64,000 bases of DNA from contig JAVHKY010000028.1 in NCBI GenBank assembly GCA_035079385.1, forward strand, positions 6,510,001 to 6,574,000, read 5' to 3'. Of the stretch, positions 24,660-37,170 are shown piece after piece. This stretch comes from Aspidiotus rigidus. Taxonomy: Eukaryota; Arthropoda; Insecta; Hemiptera; Diaspididae. Numbering within the stretch: the stretch's first letter is position 1; the number at the start of each line of letters is the position of its first letter. The position numbers and the translations under genes were made by a program. Below the pieces are notes generated by a model. The model saw nothing but the letters and a program-made list of their open reading frames with translations. It was not told where the DNA came from and ran no database searches.

Positions 24660-25560
24660 TAGCTGTTAAAACAAACAAAATTCATGATTACTTCAAACAG
24701 GGCAACGAATCGCTCGTGAAAGTTCATGCAGCTGAAATAATGGAAATAAAATACCATCGTTACTCGTTAGGTACATACTTTCTTTCCAATGGTCTCTGTA
24801 CCAAACAAAGTTCGCGAGATCGTTTTAATTCAAAATAATTATGTCGAAAAATGATCTAAAAAATTCAATTCAACTCTCCTTTAATGAAAAGTAAAATAAT
24901 CACAATTATTCGTTCAGTTATCGAGCTGGAGAACAAACAATATGGTGGATTTTACTCAATTTTTCTTTACAGAACGAATTTTAAAATTCGTTAATTTGAT
25001 TTGTGGAAGTATTGCTAACGGCGATTGCATTGGCTGATTTAGCGCCAGAAAATAAACATTTTGGGCTTCCCCAGTGAGCTTGACTATGCAACTTGGTGAA
25101 CAAACAGGCAAATGATTAGGCAATTCTGCCAAGGTTGAAAGCCTAAAAGGTTCATATTTGTAGTATAAACATACAAGGAATTTGAAGATGAAGTTGAATA
25201 ACGCTCGAGGCTCCGTCTTTCGCTTATTTTTTCCTTCATTTAGAAATGAATTCAATTTCAACATCATCAAGCCTCTGAAATTTCGGCTAATGATTTACTT
25301 ATTATTGATATTTTTATATCTTTACTGAGGAAACTTTTTAAAACAGTCTTTAGTCAGAACGGGGAATACCTGTTAAATAAAAGCTTTGTAATCGAGTCTT
25401 TATTTGAGTACAATGTATGAAATAAAATGAAAAAAATGATGCAATGTCCTACTTTTTGAATAGCCAATCTTTTGAGGGACGTTTAGCAGTTGAAAATGGG
25501 TCAACAATCTAGTACAGTGAAATAGTCTTGCCAGTTGTTCGAGTTGATGGTTGTTAATGT
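24660..25560 (-). repeat. Upstream flank of BTB copy A, duplicated at 33960-34860
   Basis: GCTGTTAAAACAAAC, TACTTCAAACAGG, AACAAAGTTCGCGA, GATTGCATTGGCTGATTTAG and AACTTGGTGAACAAACAGGC occur in the same order in both places. The non-coding homology extends for about 0.9 kb, which indicates a segmental duplication. More distant traces appear upstream of the intact gene near 28280. Confidence 0.8.
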
Positions 25561-25564
25561 AATA

Positions 25565-26270
25565 ACTCATATAGTCTCCTCAAATATGGCTAGAAACATC
25601 ATTCCATCATCTCATTGTCTAAGTCGTAAGAGCTAATTATGTTGTCTTCTCTCTCATTGATTTCGATTGCTGTTCCTCGTTTTCCCACGTCTTCCTTCCT
25701 TTGGACGGAAAAACCACTTCTTGGGGAAGAAGCGCGGCGCTTCTTAAGAAGAACACATTCATTTCAAGCTGAGGTGTCAATCCTGAACTTGACGTCGATT
25801 TCATGCCGTTCGAAAATTCACAGTTGACGAACACAAATTATTATAGGAACAAAGAATGATGTCCAAGAGACCTTGAAATGAGAATATAATAAGCGTATCT
25901 ATTCTTGCTCTGTATAAGATGAGCCAATTTTTTGTTAGTAGGGACGGTGTTTCTATTTCATGTCCGTACCGCATACTCACTATCCAAAATCCAATGATAA
26001 ATTTTTCTTTTCAATATAAAAAGTTTATGAAACACAGAAGAAAGGTTCGAATATAAATAATACATCTTAAGAAATAGCATGTGCTGTACGTAATAGAAAG
26101 AAGACATGAGATCAGAAGAAATTACACTATTATGAAAAAGTTAGCAAAAATTAAAGAAGATGTTACTCGATATGAATTAAAAAAAAAAAAAAACATTAAA
26201 AAAAAATAGATATTATACATCTTATTTGCAGAAAAACATGAGACTAGAGCTGATATTGCGAGAATGAAAA
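25565..26270. other. Intergenic stretch downstream of the Kelch gene
   Basis: No gene. AAAGTTTATGAAACACAGAA with GAAAGGTTCGAAT (26018-26055) recurs at 48293-48330 beside another BTB scrap. Confidence 0.5.
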
Positions 26271-26281
26271 TCCGGTTCACA

Positions 26282-27970
26282 TCAGAATGATTTAAAAACA
26301 ACAGCATTTTGGACGAGACCAAAATCATCAGTATTTTCAATTGGGACCCAACCCCATTTATTTAATCCGACATTGTAGAGTTCGACGCAGGAATTACTCC
26401 TACCATCCATATCTTGAAAGGTCCCGAGAACCCACAGCTTATCCAGATACGAGACCGCTCGAAGAGAAGACTTCCGTGCGATCGTCGGTGCCATATCTTC
26501 CCATTTTCCAGCTACTGGATCGAATCTTTCGACTTCACCGGATCTTCCACAAACGTAGATTTTATCTTCAAGTGTACAACAAGTCGCCGAGAAATAATCG
26601 TGAGAGGTACTCGTTAACTTTCTCCACAGTCCGGCGCGGTGATCGTACGCTTGCACATATTGCCCAGACCTGGTTTTCGAGGTATGGGGACACGAAGGTC
26701 TTCCACCGATGAGGTAAAGTGTGTCGTTCAAAGCGGTCATGCAGGACTCTGCTAGAATCTTTCTCCTTGCTGGCACTGAATAGAACCATTGATCCAGTTC
26801 GCAATTGTACATGTGAATCCCCCTTCGAATTTCCTCTTCGTCAATAGTCATTCCAGTGGACTCTATGAAATTATTCGGCGCCGTGTTATAAGTGTAGATA
26901 GAATTTTGTATCCCGCACATCCTCACATTACCCAGGCTGAAGAGAAAGGAAGGAGTTCGTAACTTGATTCCACGTTTCATGTCTACAGTGGGATACGCGT
27001 GAAACTTTTGTCCAGCGATGGAGGACTCGACGAAAGTATCAAAACAAAACAGATAAGAATTATCTAAAGAAGCGATCAATTCAATCTCGTTTCTATCAGA
27101 AATCATAGGGATCTCTCCGGATGAATTCCAAATGTAGGAACTATCAAGTGAACGAATTCGCAAATTTTCTTTTCCGGCTGAAACGAATACGTGCAACGAT
27201 TGTGGTGATGCACAATCAGCCACCGGTTCAGTATTCTGCTGGGGCGATGCGACGGCGTCCACACTACCATAAATTTTTTTAGAATAATATTCCATACATT
27301 CCGACGAAATATTCTCACACCGGACCTTTCTTAGAAGACTTTCAAAATATTTAAGCCGTTCCACTCGGTCGTGAAGGATCCATCTCGTGATAACTCTTAA
27401 GAAGACAACGTCGTCACGCTCTATTACTAGCGAAATGATACGATTGAAAATCGTCTCTACTTCATCGTATGTAAACGTGACGAATTCATCCATCTTGAAG
27501 AGTGATTCGAAATTGTGTGTGATATTCGAACTGAGAGCATCTTTTAAAGTTTCCAATCCATTGGCAAACGCGAATTTCAATAACTCGCAAACAACGTTAA
27601 CATCCAAATTATTCGTTTTGATGAATTCGAGGCATAAATCCTTGAGCTCGTACAGTTCGTACCTGATACTTGCTGTAATGATTTTCACGATGTCATCTGT
27701 ACCAATATCAACATTTCCGGTGTACATGAAACTCAAAATTTTTTTGAAGGCCTCCGCATCTATATGCTCCATCTTCATTCTTTGTGGAGTGGCAGTACAG
27801 ATACCGGCGAACTTTCTATCGAAGTAATTTGAGGCCAAAGCCAGAGTGACTCTGTGGCATTTGAACTCTTCGTAACCGCAGACGATAACCACGTCGGTGT
27901 ATCTTGAAGAATTTCGAAAACTCTGAAGTCTTACGCTCCATTTCTTCAAGATATTGGTTGCGTCAGCCAT
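26282..27970 (-). CDS. BTB-BACK-Kelch (kelch-like) protein, intact
   Basis: A 562-residue protein in a single coding exon. I chose ATG 27970 (MADATNILKKW), because it aligns with the starts of the paralogues and follows a splice acceptor (AAACAG) by two bases; an in-frame ATG nine codons upstream would lie in the intron. Residues about 20-120 form the BTB domain (RYTDVVIVCGYEEFKCHRV, LALASNYFDRKF). About 125-240 form BACK (LCLEFIKTNN, VITRWILHDR). The rest is a Kelch region in which three blades are clear: LNDTLYLIGGR, LEDKIYVCGR and YLDKLWVLGT, each followed by a W near the blade end. Earlier blades are degenerate. Kelch-like proteins are typically cullin-3 ubiquitin-ligase adaptors that recruit substrates through Kelch. 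The BTB is diverged from conserved family members, as expected of a fast-evolving lineage-specific gene. It is the only intact member among several damaged neighbours. Confidence 0.88.
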   Translation of the reverse strand: MADATNILKKWSVRLQSFRNSSRYTDVVIVCGYEEFKCHRVTLALASNYFDRKFAGICTATPQRMKMEHIDAEAFKKILSFMYTGNVDIGTDDIVKIITASIRYELYELKDLCLEFIKTNNLDVNVVCELLKFAFANGLETLKDALSSNITHNFESLFKMDEFVTFTYDEVETIFNRIISLVIERDDVVFLRVITRWILHDRVERLKYFESLLRKVRCENISSECMEYYSKKIYGSVDAVASPQQNTEPVADCASPQSLHVFVSAGKENLRIRSLDSSYIWNSSGEIPMISDRNEIELIASLDNSYLFCFDTFVESSIAGQKFHAYPTVDMKRGIKLRTPSFLFSLGNVRMCGIQNSIYTYNTAPNNFIESTGMTIDEEEIRRGIHMYNCELDQWFYSVPARRKILAESCMTALNDTLYLIGGRPSCPHTSKTRSGQYVQAYDHRAGLWRKLTSTSHDYFSATCCTLEDKIYVCGRSGEVERFDPVAGKWEDMAPTIARKSSLRAVSYLDKLWVLGTFQDMDGRSNSCVELYNVGLNKWGWVPIENTDDFGLVQNAVVFKSF

Positions 27971-27972
27971 TT

Positions 27973-28045
27973 CTGTTTGAACAATTAATTGTTTCATAGA
28001 GCTCGATCACTATTGATACATCTCAAATATTGTTAATGTACTTAC
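27973..28045 (-). other. 5'UTR intron of the Kelch gene
   Basis: Donor AAGAAA/GTAAGTACA (exon end at 28046) and acceptor TTCAAACAG/AAATGG (exon resumes at 27972) define a 73-nt intron immediately before the start codon. Equivalent donor and acceptor sites survive in paralogous copies A and B. Confidence 0.65.
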
Positions 28046-28049
28046 TTTC

Positions 28050-29813
28050 TTCTAGAGAACAAGAGTCCGCGAGATAATTTCAAGCAAATACCAATTAAAA
28101 GCTAATGGCAAATATTATTTTCAGCACTATTTCGGAAACAGGAAACCGCAATAATATAATTCGTTATAAGTCGTCAACGTGGCGATTAAACAATGACATA
28201 TTGTAGTTTTCATTTAATATTTCATGCGGAACAGAATAAAATTTTAAGATTTGTTTACTTCGCATCAAAGAGCGGAAAAGTCGCTGCCAGTGATTTGATT
28301 GGCTAGTTTTACTCCAGAAAAGAAACATACGTATAAGGCATGGGATCATGTTGTATGTATAGACTTTACAGTGCATATCAGATCAGGAGAGCGAAAGAGT
28401 ATGCGATATTAGATAACAAGCCTAAGATGACTTTTATTACTAGTATGGACTCGAAAATATGTTGAATAGAGGTATCAAATCATGCTGCTAACTACCTTAG
28501 GCTGACTTCAGACAGAGGAGAGAGTGCCTGTTTTTGTGTGTAGAGTTAAGATGGATCTTTCCTGATTACAATGCATTTGAGTGACAGAAATTATAAATTT
28601 CTTTGTTTTTAAATAATTCTTACTCTTGGAATAATGCACTTCGATTACGTTCCTAATGATTGCCACCCGTTACCAGCTCTATTCAAGGAATGTTTCTTTA
28701 GTCTGTGGGGTTCCCAGTCATGTAATAGTACTCATGATAGAAAACTTTTTAATTTAGCTACCAATAGTGCACCATCCATACTCACCACAGAGCAGCCATC
28801 CGGATCTGCCGAATTCCCAGCTACTATAGACTTGTACCTCCTTGTGAGAGCTACTTTCCTCTTTCTCGGACACATAGATGCGTTCTTGAAGTGCAGCTTC
28901 CCCCACCCTTTGAAAACCGTAGTTTAATCCTCGAGGTACCCTCATGCTATTATGGAATGCTTTGACCAGTTTCGTGTGAAATTGGCGTGGCAAAAATTCA
29001 AAACCAAGCCAGTAGAGTAGCTGAGATACCCGAATTTTTTGGTGATGAAATTACGAGTGAGCGATTTGATGTGGAACAACAAATATTATGGTCATACAAA
29101 TTTTTACAATCTTGGCAGGAAGACCGTAGCCGAACCAAATTTTATTCCAAAATCTCCGCACACAAAAATGTAATATTTTACGACCACTATCGCAATTTTA
29201 AAAAAATGTGAAATTCCTGAGTCCTTTTGCCGCATTAGGTAGCTATATACAATTAAAATAAGAGATAGCTCTATGATTGTAAGAATAATTATAAATTGAT
29301 TCTTTTCGAGTATCAGGGTCAGATCCATTCCTCTTCTGAATTATTCTATTACGTATAAACTTATAAACTTACTAGACCGGATGCCTGCATTTGTACAGTA
29401 TTTTGCGATTCCTAATGAGAAATTTTTTGAAAAATTGAGCACCGCTCAAGAAATACTCATTCGATCCTCAAAAGTGGTGACGAGGACCGAATGCGAATGA
29501 AATTACTTTAACCAAAGAAAGTTTTCGAAAGAAAGTACGATGTGCGTAAGAAAATACTGCACTTTTTGGAAAATTATCCTCCAATCCGGACAAACTGCTC
29601 CGGCTCGTACATGTAACCCTTAATTTTTCGTTTCTACGGCGAACTAAGTAGGCAACACAGTTCTCTTCCCGTTCGTTCGGAAGCTCAACGCAACGTGGCC
29701 CGGTTCTTGTGTCTTAATGGTGTTCTTCAACCTGTTCTTCTTATCACGTAAGAGCGAACGTGTCGTGAATACCACGTGCATATCGCGTTGCCTTTAAACT
29801 TCTTGGTTTTCTC

Positions 29814-29848
<35 letters not shown>

Positions 29849-32150
29849 CTTCTTTCACCAATGAAAATATTTCACTAGTTTCATTGGTACGTAATATTCC
29901 TGACATTTATGATGAAGTTCATGACTGACTTGTCTATGTGTGAACGAAAGTTTGAAGCTAGTACTCGTATTTATTCGAATATTTTCGAATGAACATCTTT
30001 TCTCGCGCGTCAAGCGTCTCTTAAAGGCCGCCTGCTAATCGCAGGCAGACCGTATTTATCACTGTTTATCCAGTATCATCTCCGTCCTCGAGACAGACGC
30101 TGCTCCAGCTAGAGCACGATTGTAATGATTTTTCTTTCTTCTTTTAAAAAGGGGCCTCGAATCTTTCACATGCAATGCAAAAATTTGCAGGTGGTTAGGG
30201 TCATTTATAGGATGAATCATAAATCTGCGTGAACTCAGTTTTTCTTTTGTCAACATGTATTGGTTCAAGAGTACGTTTTCAATCGTCGAGGTGTAAATAG
30301 TAGCTGTTAAATAATTATGATCATTGAGTGGTTTTCATCTTTATTCGGTTCGTTTGTTCGTTCGTTCGGAATTTCTTGATTTTGTTTTTCAACATTTTTT
30401 ATATTCCATTTATTATATCAATTATAAACAGAAGACCTTTTCAATCATAAGCCAAGTTTTGTATTCCAAATTCGCTTCTTTTCCTCTTGTTCATTTCGGG
30501 AATCCGTGTTGTATTATTTTCGAAGTAGATTTTGTTTTATTCGCAAGTTTGAATACCTAATACATATTCGAACATATTTTGGATATTATTCTTCTCCCGC
30601 GTCAAATATTTTTCTAATTTTATTTTCGTCTGTACATTTAATAAACGCGAGGTCTTCGCGAACTACCCACAAACACTCAAAACACTCCTACTCCCTTTTC
30701 GGCGTGATCACGCCTATAACACCTGACGAAATAACCGCCGGAGGCCATTTTTGTCACTTCTACAACGTCAACCACTCGTTTATCTGTCGTTGATAGCCGC
30801 GGGAGCCGCGTGTCCGACCTCATTTTATCCTTCTGCACACAATCTCAGATCCTTTTCGTTGCTCGCGGTGGACACTTCGTGTACAACGTATCCTCGGCCC
30901 ACCGGGGGGGGATGTAGACCACCACAAACTTCGTTACTCTCCGTGGAAACCGCGGATACAACACTCCAATTCATCCGGTCAATGCCCGTGATTGCGGTAG
31001 TGCAGAAAATCCGCTTGAGTCAGAATTAGTCTCTCATTCTCTTCTTTCCTCTATCGTTCTTTTCCCTTCTTTCGTTCTCGAGCTTCGATCAACATTACCA
31101 ATATCAAGACTCGGGAAGGCGAATTTTGTCTCGCACCGATGGAACTAAACGAGAAGAAGCAATCTTTTACCGAATAACGGGAAATGGTCCTAAATTCAGC
31201 TCGAAAAACATTCTCAGAAACGATCAAGCTTCTTAATTGATTTTCCCGATCACCCTCTCGTCTCATTTTTTTTCTCTCATCAACTCTACCGCACAAAATG
31301 AGAAGGAGGCAGAACTTCGATCGGCAAAAAGTTGATTTATTGTCTGTAAAGCGATAATGACATCAAAACCGTTCAATCTTGAGCTATTTTCAACGAAAAA
31401 TCCGGTGGCGGTATTGGTTTTTCAAATAAATGTTTCTCAATCGAGTTATAACGAAATATCGGCGTACGTGGATATACGTTCCTCATTTTGGGACTCCATC
31501 ATTCGCTCAAAATGCAGTCTTATCAGTACTCGTATCAGTAACTTGATTGGCATATTTAGTGATCCACATGAAGCGCTAGATGGACTATTTGCGGGAAAAG
31601 TACGATCTTCTTCGATAATTGTGAAGAAGATCGTACGATTGTACATCGAAATCATCTAATGATGAAACAATCATACGTTCAAACGTGTTAAAGGCGTTCT
31701 CCTAATCATTGTCGATTTAAATTACAAACAGTTTGTGGTCGAGCCTGATAGCCATCTTTCTTACTTCCAAAAAAGAATGGATCAAGTGGGTTCATTATTT
31801 TCAGCTGCGGCTATGAAGAAAAAGATGCGCATGGAATGGAATAGGCAAACGAAGGGCTACGCTATATCCTACTCATTTCTTATGGCCAGGAAGATAATGA
31901 AGGAGGATTGTAGGCCATGACGAAAGTAGAAGAGAGTCCAACAACATCTTAGTTCTAAGTTGTATATGGTGTGTGCTAAAGTTTGCGTGCACTCTAAATT
32001 TACAATTGCCAAGAGGGGCGGGTTTGGTCGAGTAGATTCTTCCAACATTAAAATTATAGGTTGATACCGGTAAAGATATAATATTATACTGAAGATTGAA
32101 AGAAGAAACGACTATTTAGGCGTTAATAATTTATTATAGGAATCCGTTTA
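28050..32150. other. Gene-poor interval between Kelch gene and duplicated block
   Basis: I find no domain-bearing exon. Landmarks are a 31-base T tract (29818-29848) and a somewhat more GC-rich patch at 30640-31000. Plus-strand frames at 31357-31659 and 31735-31920 have no recognisable family or splice support. Confidence 0.4.
31600..31636. repeat. Perfect 14-bp hairpin
   Basis: GTACGATCTTCTTC, a 9-base loop, then GAAGAAGATCGTAC. Confidence 0.6.
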
Positions 32151-32164
32151 TTAAATTGGAAAAA

Positions 32165-33098
32165 CAAAATTACAGCAGATAATTATGCATGTTTACTGAG
32201 AACGAAGGACAAAAATTATTCATTTAATTTTAAAAATTGCTAATAAGTCATTATTTGACTATACAATTGAACTCAATTGATTAGGCCTACAATTTACTTA
32301 GTAGAGAGTCGAATTGTAGAATCATTTAGTCAATTTCAATTATGATTTATAATAAGTCGTTATTTGACCAGATAACTTAAATTATATTGATTAGGCCTGT
32401 AATTCATTCAGTGAGAAATTGAACTGATCGTATTTTTCGTTTGATTAATGAAAAAATAATATCAGGTAAATATTCTAATTATTATTAATGAAATAAAGAT
32501 CATCAATTTCATTTATTATTCAACTATTCTAACTTTAAATCTTCTAATTCAATAACTACGCTCCGTTCTATATATCAAATTCATGATCGAATTTCATTTA
32601 TTGAAATTCTTTATTTAAGCTTAGAATGATTACATCATTCAATACGAGTATTAATTTATTTTATCGATATTATTTATTTATTGCTGAGCACCAAAATATT
32701 CAATTTATTTAAAAAAGGAATTTTCTTGCGTCACTTATAATAAAATGGACCCATTATGTGTAATATCTTAAAAATCAACTATTCCGATAGGAAATTAAAT
32801 GAATGCAGACGTAAACCGCATTCTCACCAAAGGTTGTTTTCAGCATTTGAATTAAACACTTTTATACTCGTAATACGAGTAATTCTTTTCAAATGCCGGA
32901 CCATGACCGAAAAATTGGCATACCGTGATTATCAATTACTCAGCCGACAGTTTTTCGTCTAAATATAAAATCTACCGACATTTTTAGTACAATACAATTT
33001 ATATACCTTAGTGTGGTTTACGCAGTCTTCGTCACAGGGAATCAACCGAAAATACAATTTAAATTTACTAAACAAGCTCGATATTATATTCTATGAAG
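32165..33098 (-). repeat. Duplicated block downstream of BTB copy B (partner 35800-36695)
   Basis: TTATTTGACTATACAATTGA, GATTGATTAGGCCTA, GATTAGGCCTGTAATTCATT, CATGATCGAATTTCATTTAT and CAGCCGACAGTTTTTCGTCT occur in the same order in both places, ending next to the 3' end of a BTB-BACK copy each time. The copies are diverged but colinear. Confidence 0.85.
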
Positions 33099-33958
33099 CT
33101 AACGCTCAAGTTTTGTTCTCTTATATGTATGGTGTTTTGGTGCAATAAATGAACTATGTATCGAACCTTAATTTTCAACTGCTTCGAGTAGAGGAGCAGG
33201 TTCAGAATTCTGCTTAACTATTTCGACGGCTTCCTCACTTCCGTAAATTTGCGTAAAAATGCTGCCTCTATATTCTAGAGAAATCTTCTCAAATCTTACC
33301 AACTTGAAAAGACTCTTCAAATACTGCAACCGGTCCAACCGATTGTGAAGAGACCATCTCGTTATAATGCGCAAGAGGCCCGCGTCATTACGCTCTGGTA
33401 AAAGCGAAATACTTTTAAAAATTACGTCCATTTCAAGGTAACTCAAAGCGAGAAATTTATCGGCTTCATGAAAACGGTTGATGTTCTGAACAATATAGGA
33501 TGCGCAAAATTCCCTCAATGTTTTCGCTGCATCATTGGAACACGTTGACCGGAATAAATCTAACAATAATCCGTCCGCGTGCATTTGGTTTGTGTCGAAA
33601 AATTGTAGGCATAAAATTTGGAGCTCAGGTAGCTTATAAAATACACTGGCCTTAGTAATATTTACGATGTCGTCTATCCCGATATCGACGTCACCAGAGT
33701 ATATGAATATCAAGATTTTTTTGAAAGTTGGTACGTCAAAATCGTTCATTGTTATTCTTAGTGCAGTGGCAGGGTTATTGCATTCACCGCCGAAGATGGT
33801 GTCGAAATACTCGGACGCCAAGGCCAATATTAATTTATGGCAACTAAATACTTCTCCCTGACATACTAAAATTACGTCAGTATATATCTCCCAGTGCTTT
33901 CTCGAAAATTTTGTAGCTTTGTATTCCACTTGCGTAAGTTCGTATATACGTGATCCAT
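33099..33958 (-). pseudogene. BTB-BACK paralogue (copy B), frameshift and early stop
   Basis: The conserved ATG at 33958 opens MDHVYTNLRKWNTKLQNFRE. The frame is then broken by two extra bases in a TA run (33881-33887; TATATAT here against TATAT in copy A), just before the conserved TDV. After the shift the BTB and BACK regions are intact (EVFSCHKLILALASEYFDTI, TRWSLHNRLDRLQYL). A TAA at 33170-33168 (after AVEN) then stops the protein before the tail shared with copies A and C, which is still readable downstream to 33099. A shorter start at 33929 in the shifted frame (MEYKATKFSRKHWEIYTDV) would restore almost the whole BTB, so a product of about 253 residues without Kelch cannot be excluded. 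Confidence 0.82.
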
Positions 33959-33959
33959 T

Positions 33960-34860
33960 TTTCTAGCTGTTAAAACAAACGAAATTGATAATTACTTCAA
34001 ACAGGTCAACGAATCACTAGTGAAAGATCATGCAACTGAAATAATGGAAGTGAAATACCCCTTTTAGGTACATACTTTTTTTCCGATGGTCTCTACCTAT
34101 CCAAAACAAAGTTCGCGAAATTGTTTCAAGTCAAAATACTCGTAATAATGGGAATGATAATATAAAAAATTCAATTCAATTCTACTAAAATAATCACGAT
34201 ATTATAATTCGTACATTCGTCGAGCTAAAGAACAAACAATATGGTGGATTTCGTTCAAATTGTCCTTACAAACCGAATTTTAAAATTCGTTAATTTGACA
34301 TGGGTCTGTGGAAGTATTGCTAACGTCGATTGCATTGGCTGATTTAGCGCCAAAAAATAAACATTTTGGGCTTTTTCGGTGAGCTTGACTATGCAACTTG
34401 GTGAACAAACAGGCAAATGATTAGGCAATTTTGCGACGCTTGAAAGCCCAAAAGGTTCATATTTTTAGTATAAACATACAAGGAATTTGAAGATGTAGGT
34501 AGTTAAATAACGCTAGAGGCTCCGGCTTTCGCTACTTTTTGCTTTCATTTAAAAATGAATTCAATTTCAGCATCTTCAAGGCTTCGAAAGATTCATTATT
34601 GATATTTTTAAATCTTTACTGAGGAAACTTTTTAAAACAATCTTTAATCAATACCTATTAAATAAAAGCTTGGTAATCGAGTCTTTTTTGAGTACAATTT
34701 ATGAAATAAAATGAAAGAAAGATGCAAAAAAATTTTAATGTCCTACTTTTTGAATAGCCAATCTTTTGAGAGAGATCTAGCGGTTGAAAATAGGTCAAAA
34801 ATCTAGTACATTAAAATAGTCCTGCTTGAACGCTCCAGTTGTTCGATTTGAAGGCTATTT
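33960..34860 (-). repeat. Upstream flank of BTB copy B, duplicate of 24660-25560
   Basis: Colinear with the flank of copy A, including the 5'UTR intron signals (donor-like GTATGTACC near 34076). This is the same ancestral promoter region. Confidence 0.8.
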
Positions 34861-34869
34861 ATGACTCAT

Positions 34870-35790
34870 ACAGTCTTCTGAAAGGTGACTATGAACATCA
34901 TACCATCACTTCATTTCCTATATCGTAAACGCCGATTTTATTTTCTTCTTTTAATGACGAAGAATAGTTATTTACGCTACAAGGGTTAAAAACGAGCTAT
35001 TTCGATTCAATGTTGTTTTGACGAGAAATATCCTTTAAATCACTTTCTCGATCGTTCTTCAAGTTCATACTATTGCTGTAACGTCGTTTGGTCCTGATTT
35101 GAGTAGAAAATCTTCTCACAATTAGCAGTTACGACGCTGACTAATTTTTTCTAGTAGGTGGATATCACCCAAGTATTAAAGTCATTTTCTTTCGATTTCG
35201 TAATTTTTTCTTCTCTTATTTTTCATCTTTCGTTTTCCCTGCGGCTTGTGGTATGATGTTTGGAATATTTCATGGAAGTTTAATACTTACACATCATAAT
35301 TTGACGGTGAAGTTTTAAAGTTGGTTTTCAAACATTGGTAATATCAGATTCAGAAATCTTAAGCGGGTTTAATGGGCAGTAGAACTAGGAAAAAGTTTTT
35401 TTTTTTGTCTTCCCTGGATGAGTACTAGAATATAGAAGCTTTTGGTTGAAAAACAGATTCCGTGATACATGTAGCTGCATTAGTAGTATTGTAGTGGAAA
35501 AATAATCTCACAAAGAAAAAGCCTTTATAATGCAATGAAAAATACAAGTATAAATGTTTCACACGTCTCATGTTAGGAAACAAAAAACAATCTTTTTGGC
35601 ATCCAATTTGAGCTCATCAGGTGAACAAAAATTAAAACAATATTTTCTCGAGAATGCATAATTCAAAACCAGAAATCTCGCGATTCATTGGTAACGTAGG
35701 CTGAAACTTGGTCAGTCGACAGACAAAGTTGGGTTAAAAAAATATTCTTAAGGGATCGGGATATCAAAAGAATCTTATAAAACAGGAGTA
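34870..35790. other. Gene-free interval
   Basis: No gene seen. A segment near 35400-35475 (GAGTACTAGAATATAGAAGC, TTGGTTGAAAA) is related to 48370-48410. Confidence 0.45.
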
Positions 35791-35799
35791 CTTATAAAA

Positions 35800-36695
35800 G
35801 AATATTTCATCATGATTTAATGAAAATTTCTACAATTAAGTTTATGTACACAAGAGTACACACAATTAAAAATTTGTAATAATGTATTTGACTATACAAT
35901 TGAACTCGATTGATTAGGCCTATAATTTATTTAGTAGACAGTGGAATATTGTAGAACTATTTAGTCAATTTTAATTATGATTTATAGTAAGTGGTTATTT
36001 GACCAGAAACCTACATTATATTATTGATTAGGCCTGTAATTCATTCAGTAAGAAATTGAATTGATCTTATTTTTTGTTTGATCAATGAAAAAATTATATC
36101 AGTTGTTTATTCTAATTATCATTAATAAAATGAAAATCAACAATTTTTTCTATTGTTCAAACTATTCTAAATTTAACTTATAATAACTTTGAATCTTATA
36201 ATTCATCAACTATGCTCCCTTCTATTGAATTCATGATCGAATTTCATTTATTGAAATTTTTCATTGAAGCTTAGAATGATAATTTTTCAATATTAATTTA
36301 TTTTATTAATATTATTTATTTCTTGCTGTTCATCAAAATATTCATTGTATTTAAAATGAATTTTTTTGCGTAACTTAAAATAAAATGGGCCCATAATTTG
36401 TAATATCTTAAAATCACGGGTCGAAAAATGAAGACCAGTGTCGTTTTCAGCATACAAATTAAACACTGTCATAATAGTATAATTATTTTCTAATGTCAGA
36501 CTATGACCAAAAAATTGTCGTACCCTGATTATCAATTACTCAGCCGACAGTTTTTCGTCTCAATATGAAATCTACCGACATTTTTAGTACAATACAATTT
36601 ATATAGCTTAGTGTGGTGTACGCAGTCTTTATCAAAGGGTATCAAGCGAAAATACAATATAAATTTAGTAAACAAACTCGGTGTACTCTATGAAG
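35800..36695 (-). repeat. Duplicated block downstream of BTB copy C (partner 32165-33098)
   Basis: Same ordered landmarks as the block at 32165-33098, with small indels. It places copy C in the same ancestral context as copy B. Confidence 0.85.
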
Positions 36696-37170
36696 CTAAC
36701 GCTCAAATTTTGTTCTCTTATATGCACGGCATTTTGGAGCAATAAATGTACTACGTATCGAGTCTTCATTTTCAACTGGAGCAAGTAGAGGAGCAGGTTC
36801 AGGATTCTGCTTAACTATATCGACGGCTTCTTCACATCCGTAAATTTTCGAAAAAATGCGGCCTCTATATTCTAACGAAATTTTCTCAAATCGGACCAAT
36901 GTCAAAAGACTCTGCAAATACTGCAACCGGTCCGCCCGGTTTCGAATACACCATCCGGTTATACTGCACAAGAGGACCGTGTCATTACATTCTGGTAAAA
37001 GCGAAATACTTTTAAAAATTACGAACACTTCAGGGTAACTCAGAGCGAGAAATTTATTGGTTTCACGAAAACGTTTGATGTTCTTAGCAATATAGGAAGC
37101 GCAAAATTCCCTCAATATTTTCGCCGCATCATTGGAACACACTGACTGGGATACATCTAAGAATAATCCG
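36696..37170 (-). pseudogene. BTB-BACK paralogue (copy C), 5' truncated by a foreign repeat
   Basis: From the stop at 36696 back to about 37169 the sequence is very close to copy A (FCASYIAKNIKRFRET, SYPEVFVIFKSISLLPE, tail FIAPKCRAYKRTKFER). At the codons for GLFLD homology ends abruptly and unrelated GGGTAT-rich DNA begins. The whole BTB domain and the start of BACK are gone. By chance the reading frame stays open into the foreign sequence up to about 37280, giving a chimeric frame of about 190 codons with no canonical upstream signals. Confidence 0.85.

Noticed and set aside
28634..28993. Opposing frames of 97 and 79 codons
   Set aside because: Neither strand shows a motif or splice support; likely chance openings.
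30500..31030. Overlapping plus-strand frames in a GC-richer patch
   Set aside because: No domain, no coherent splice sites, and mutually incompatible frames; not called as a gene.
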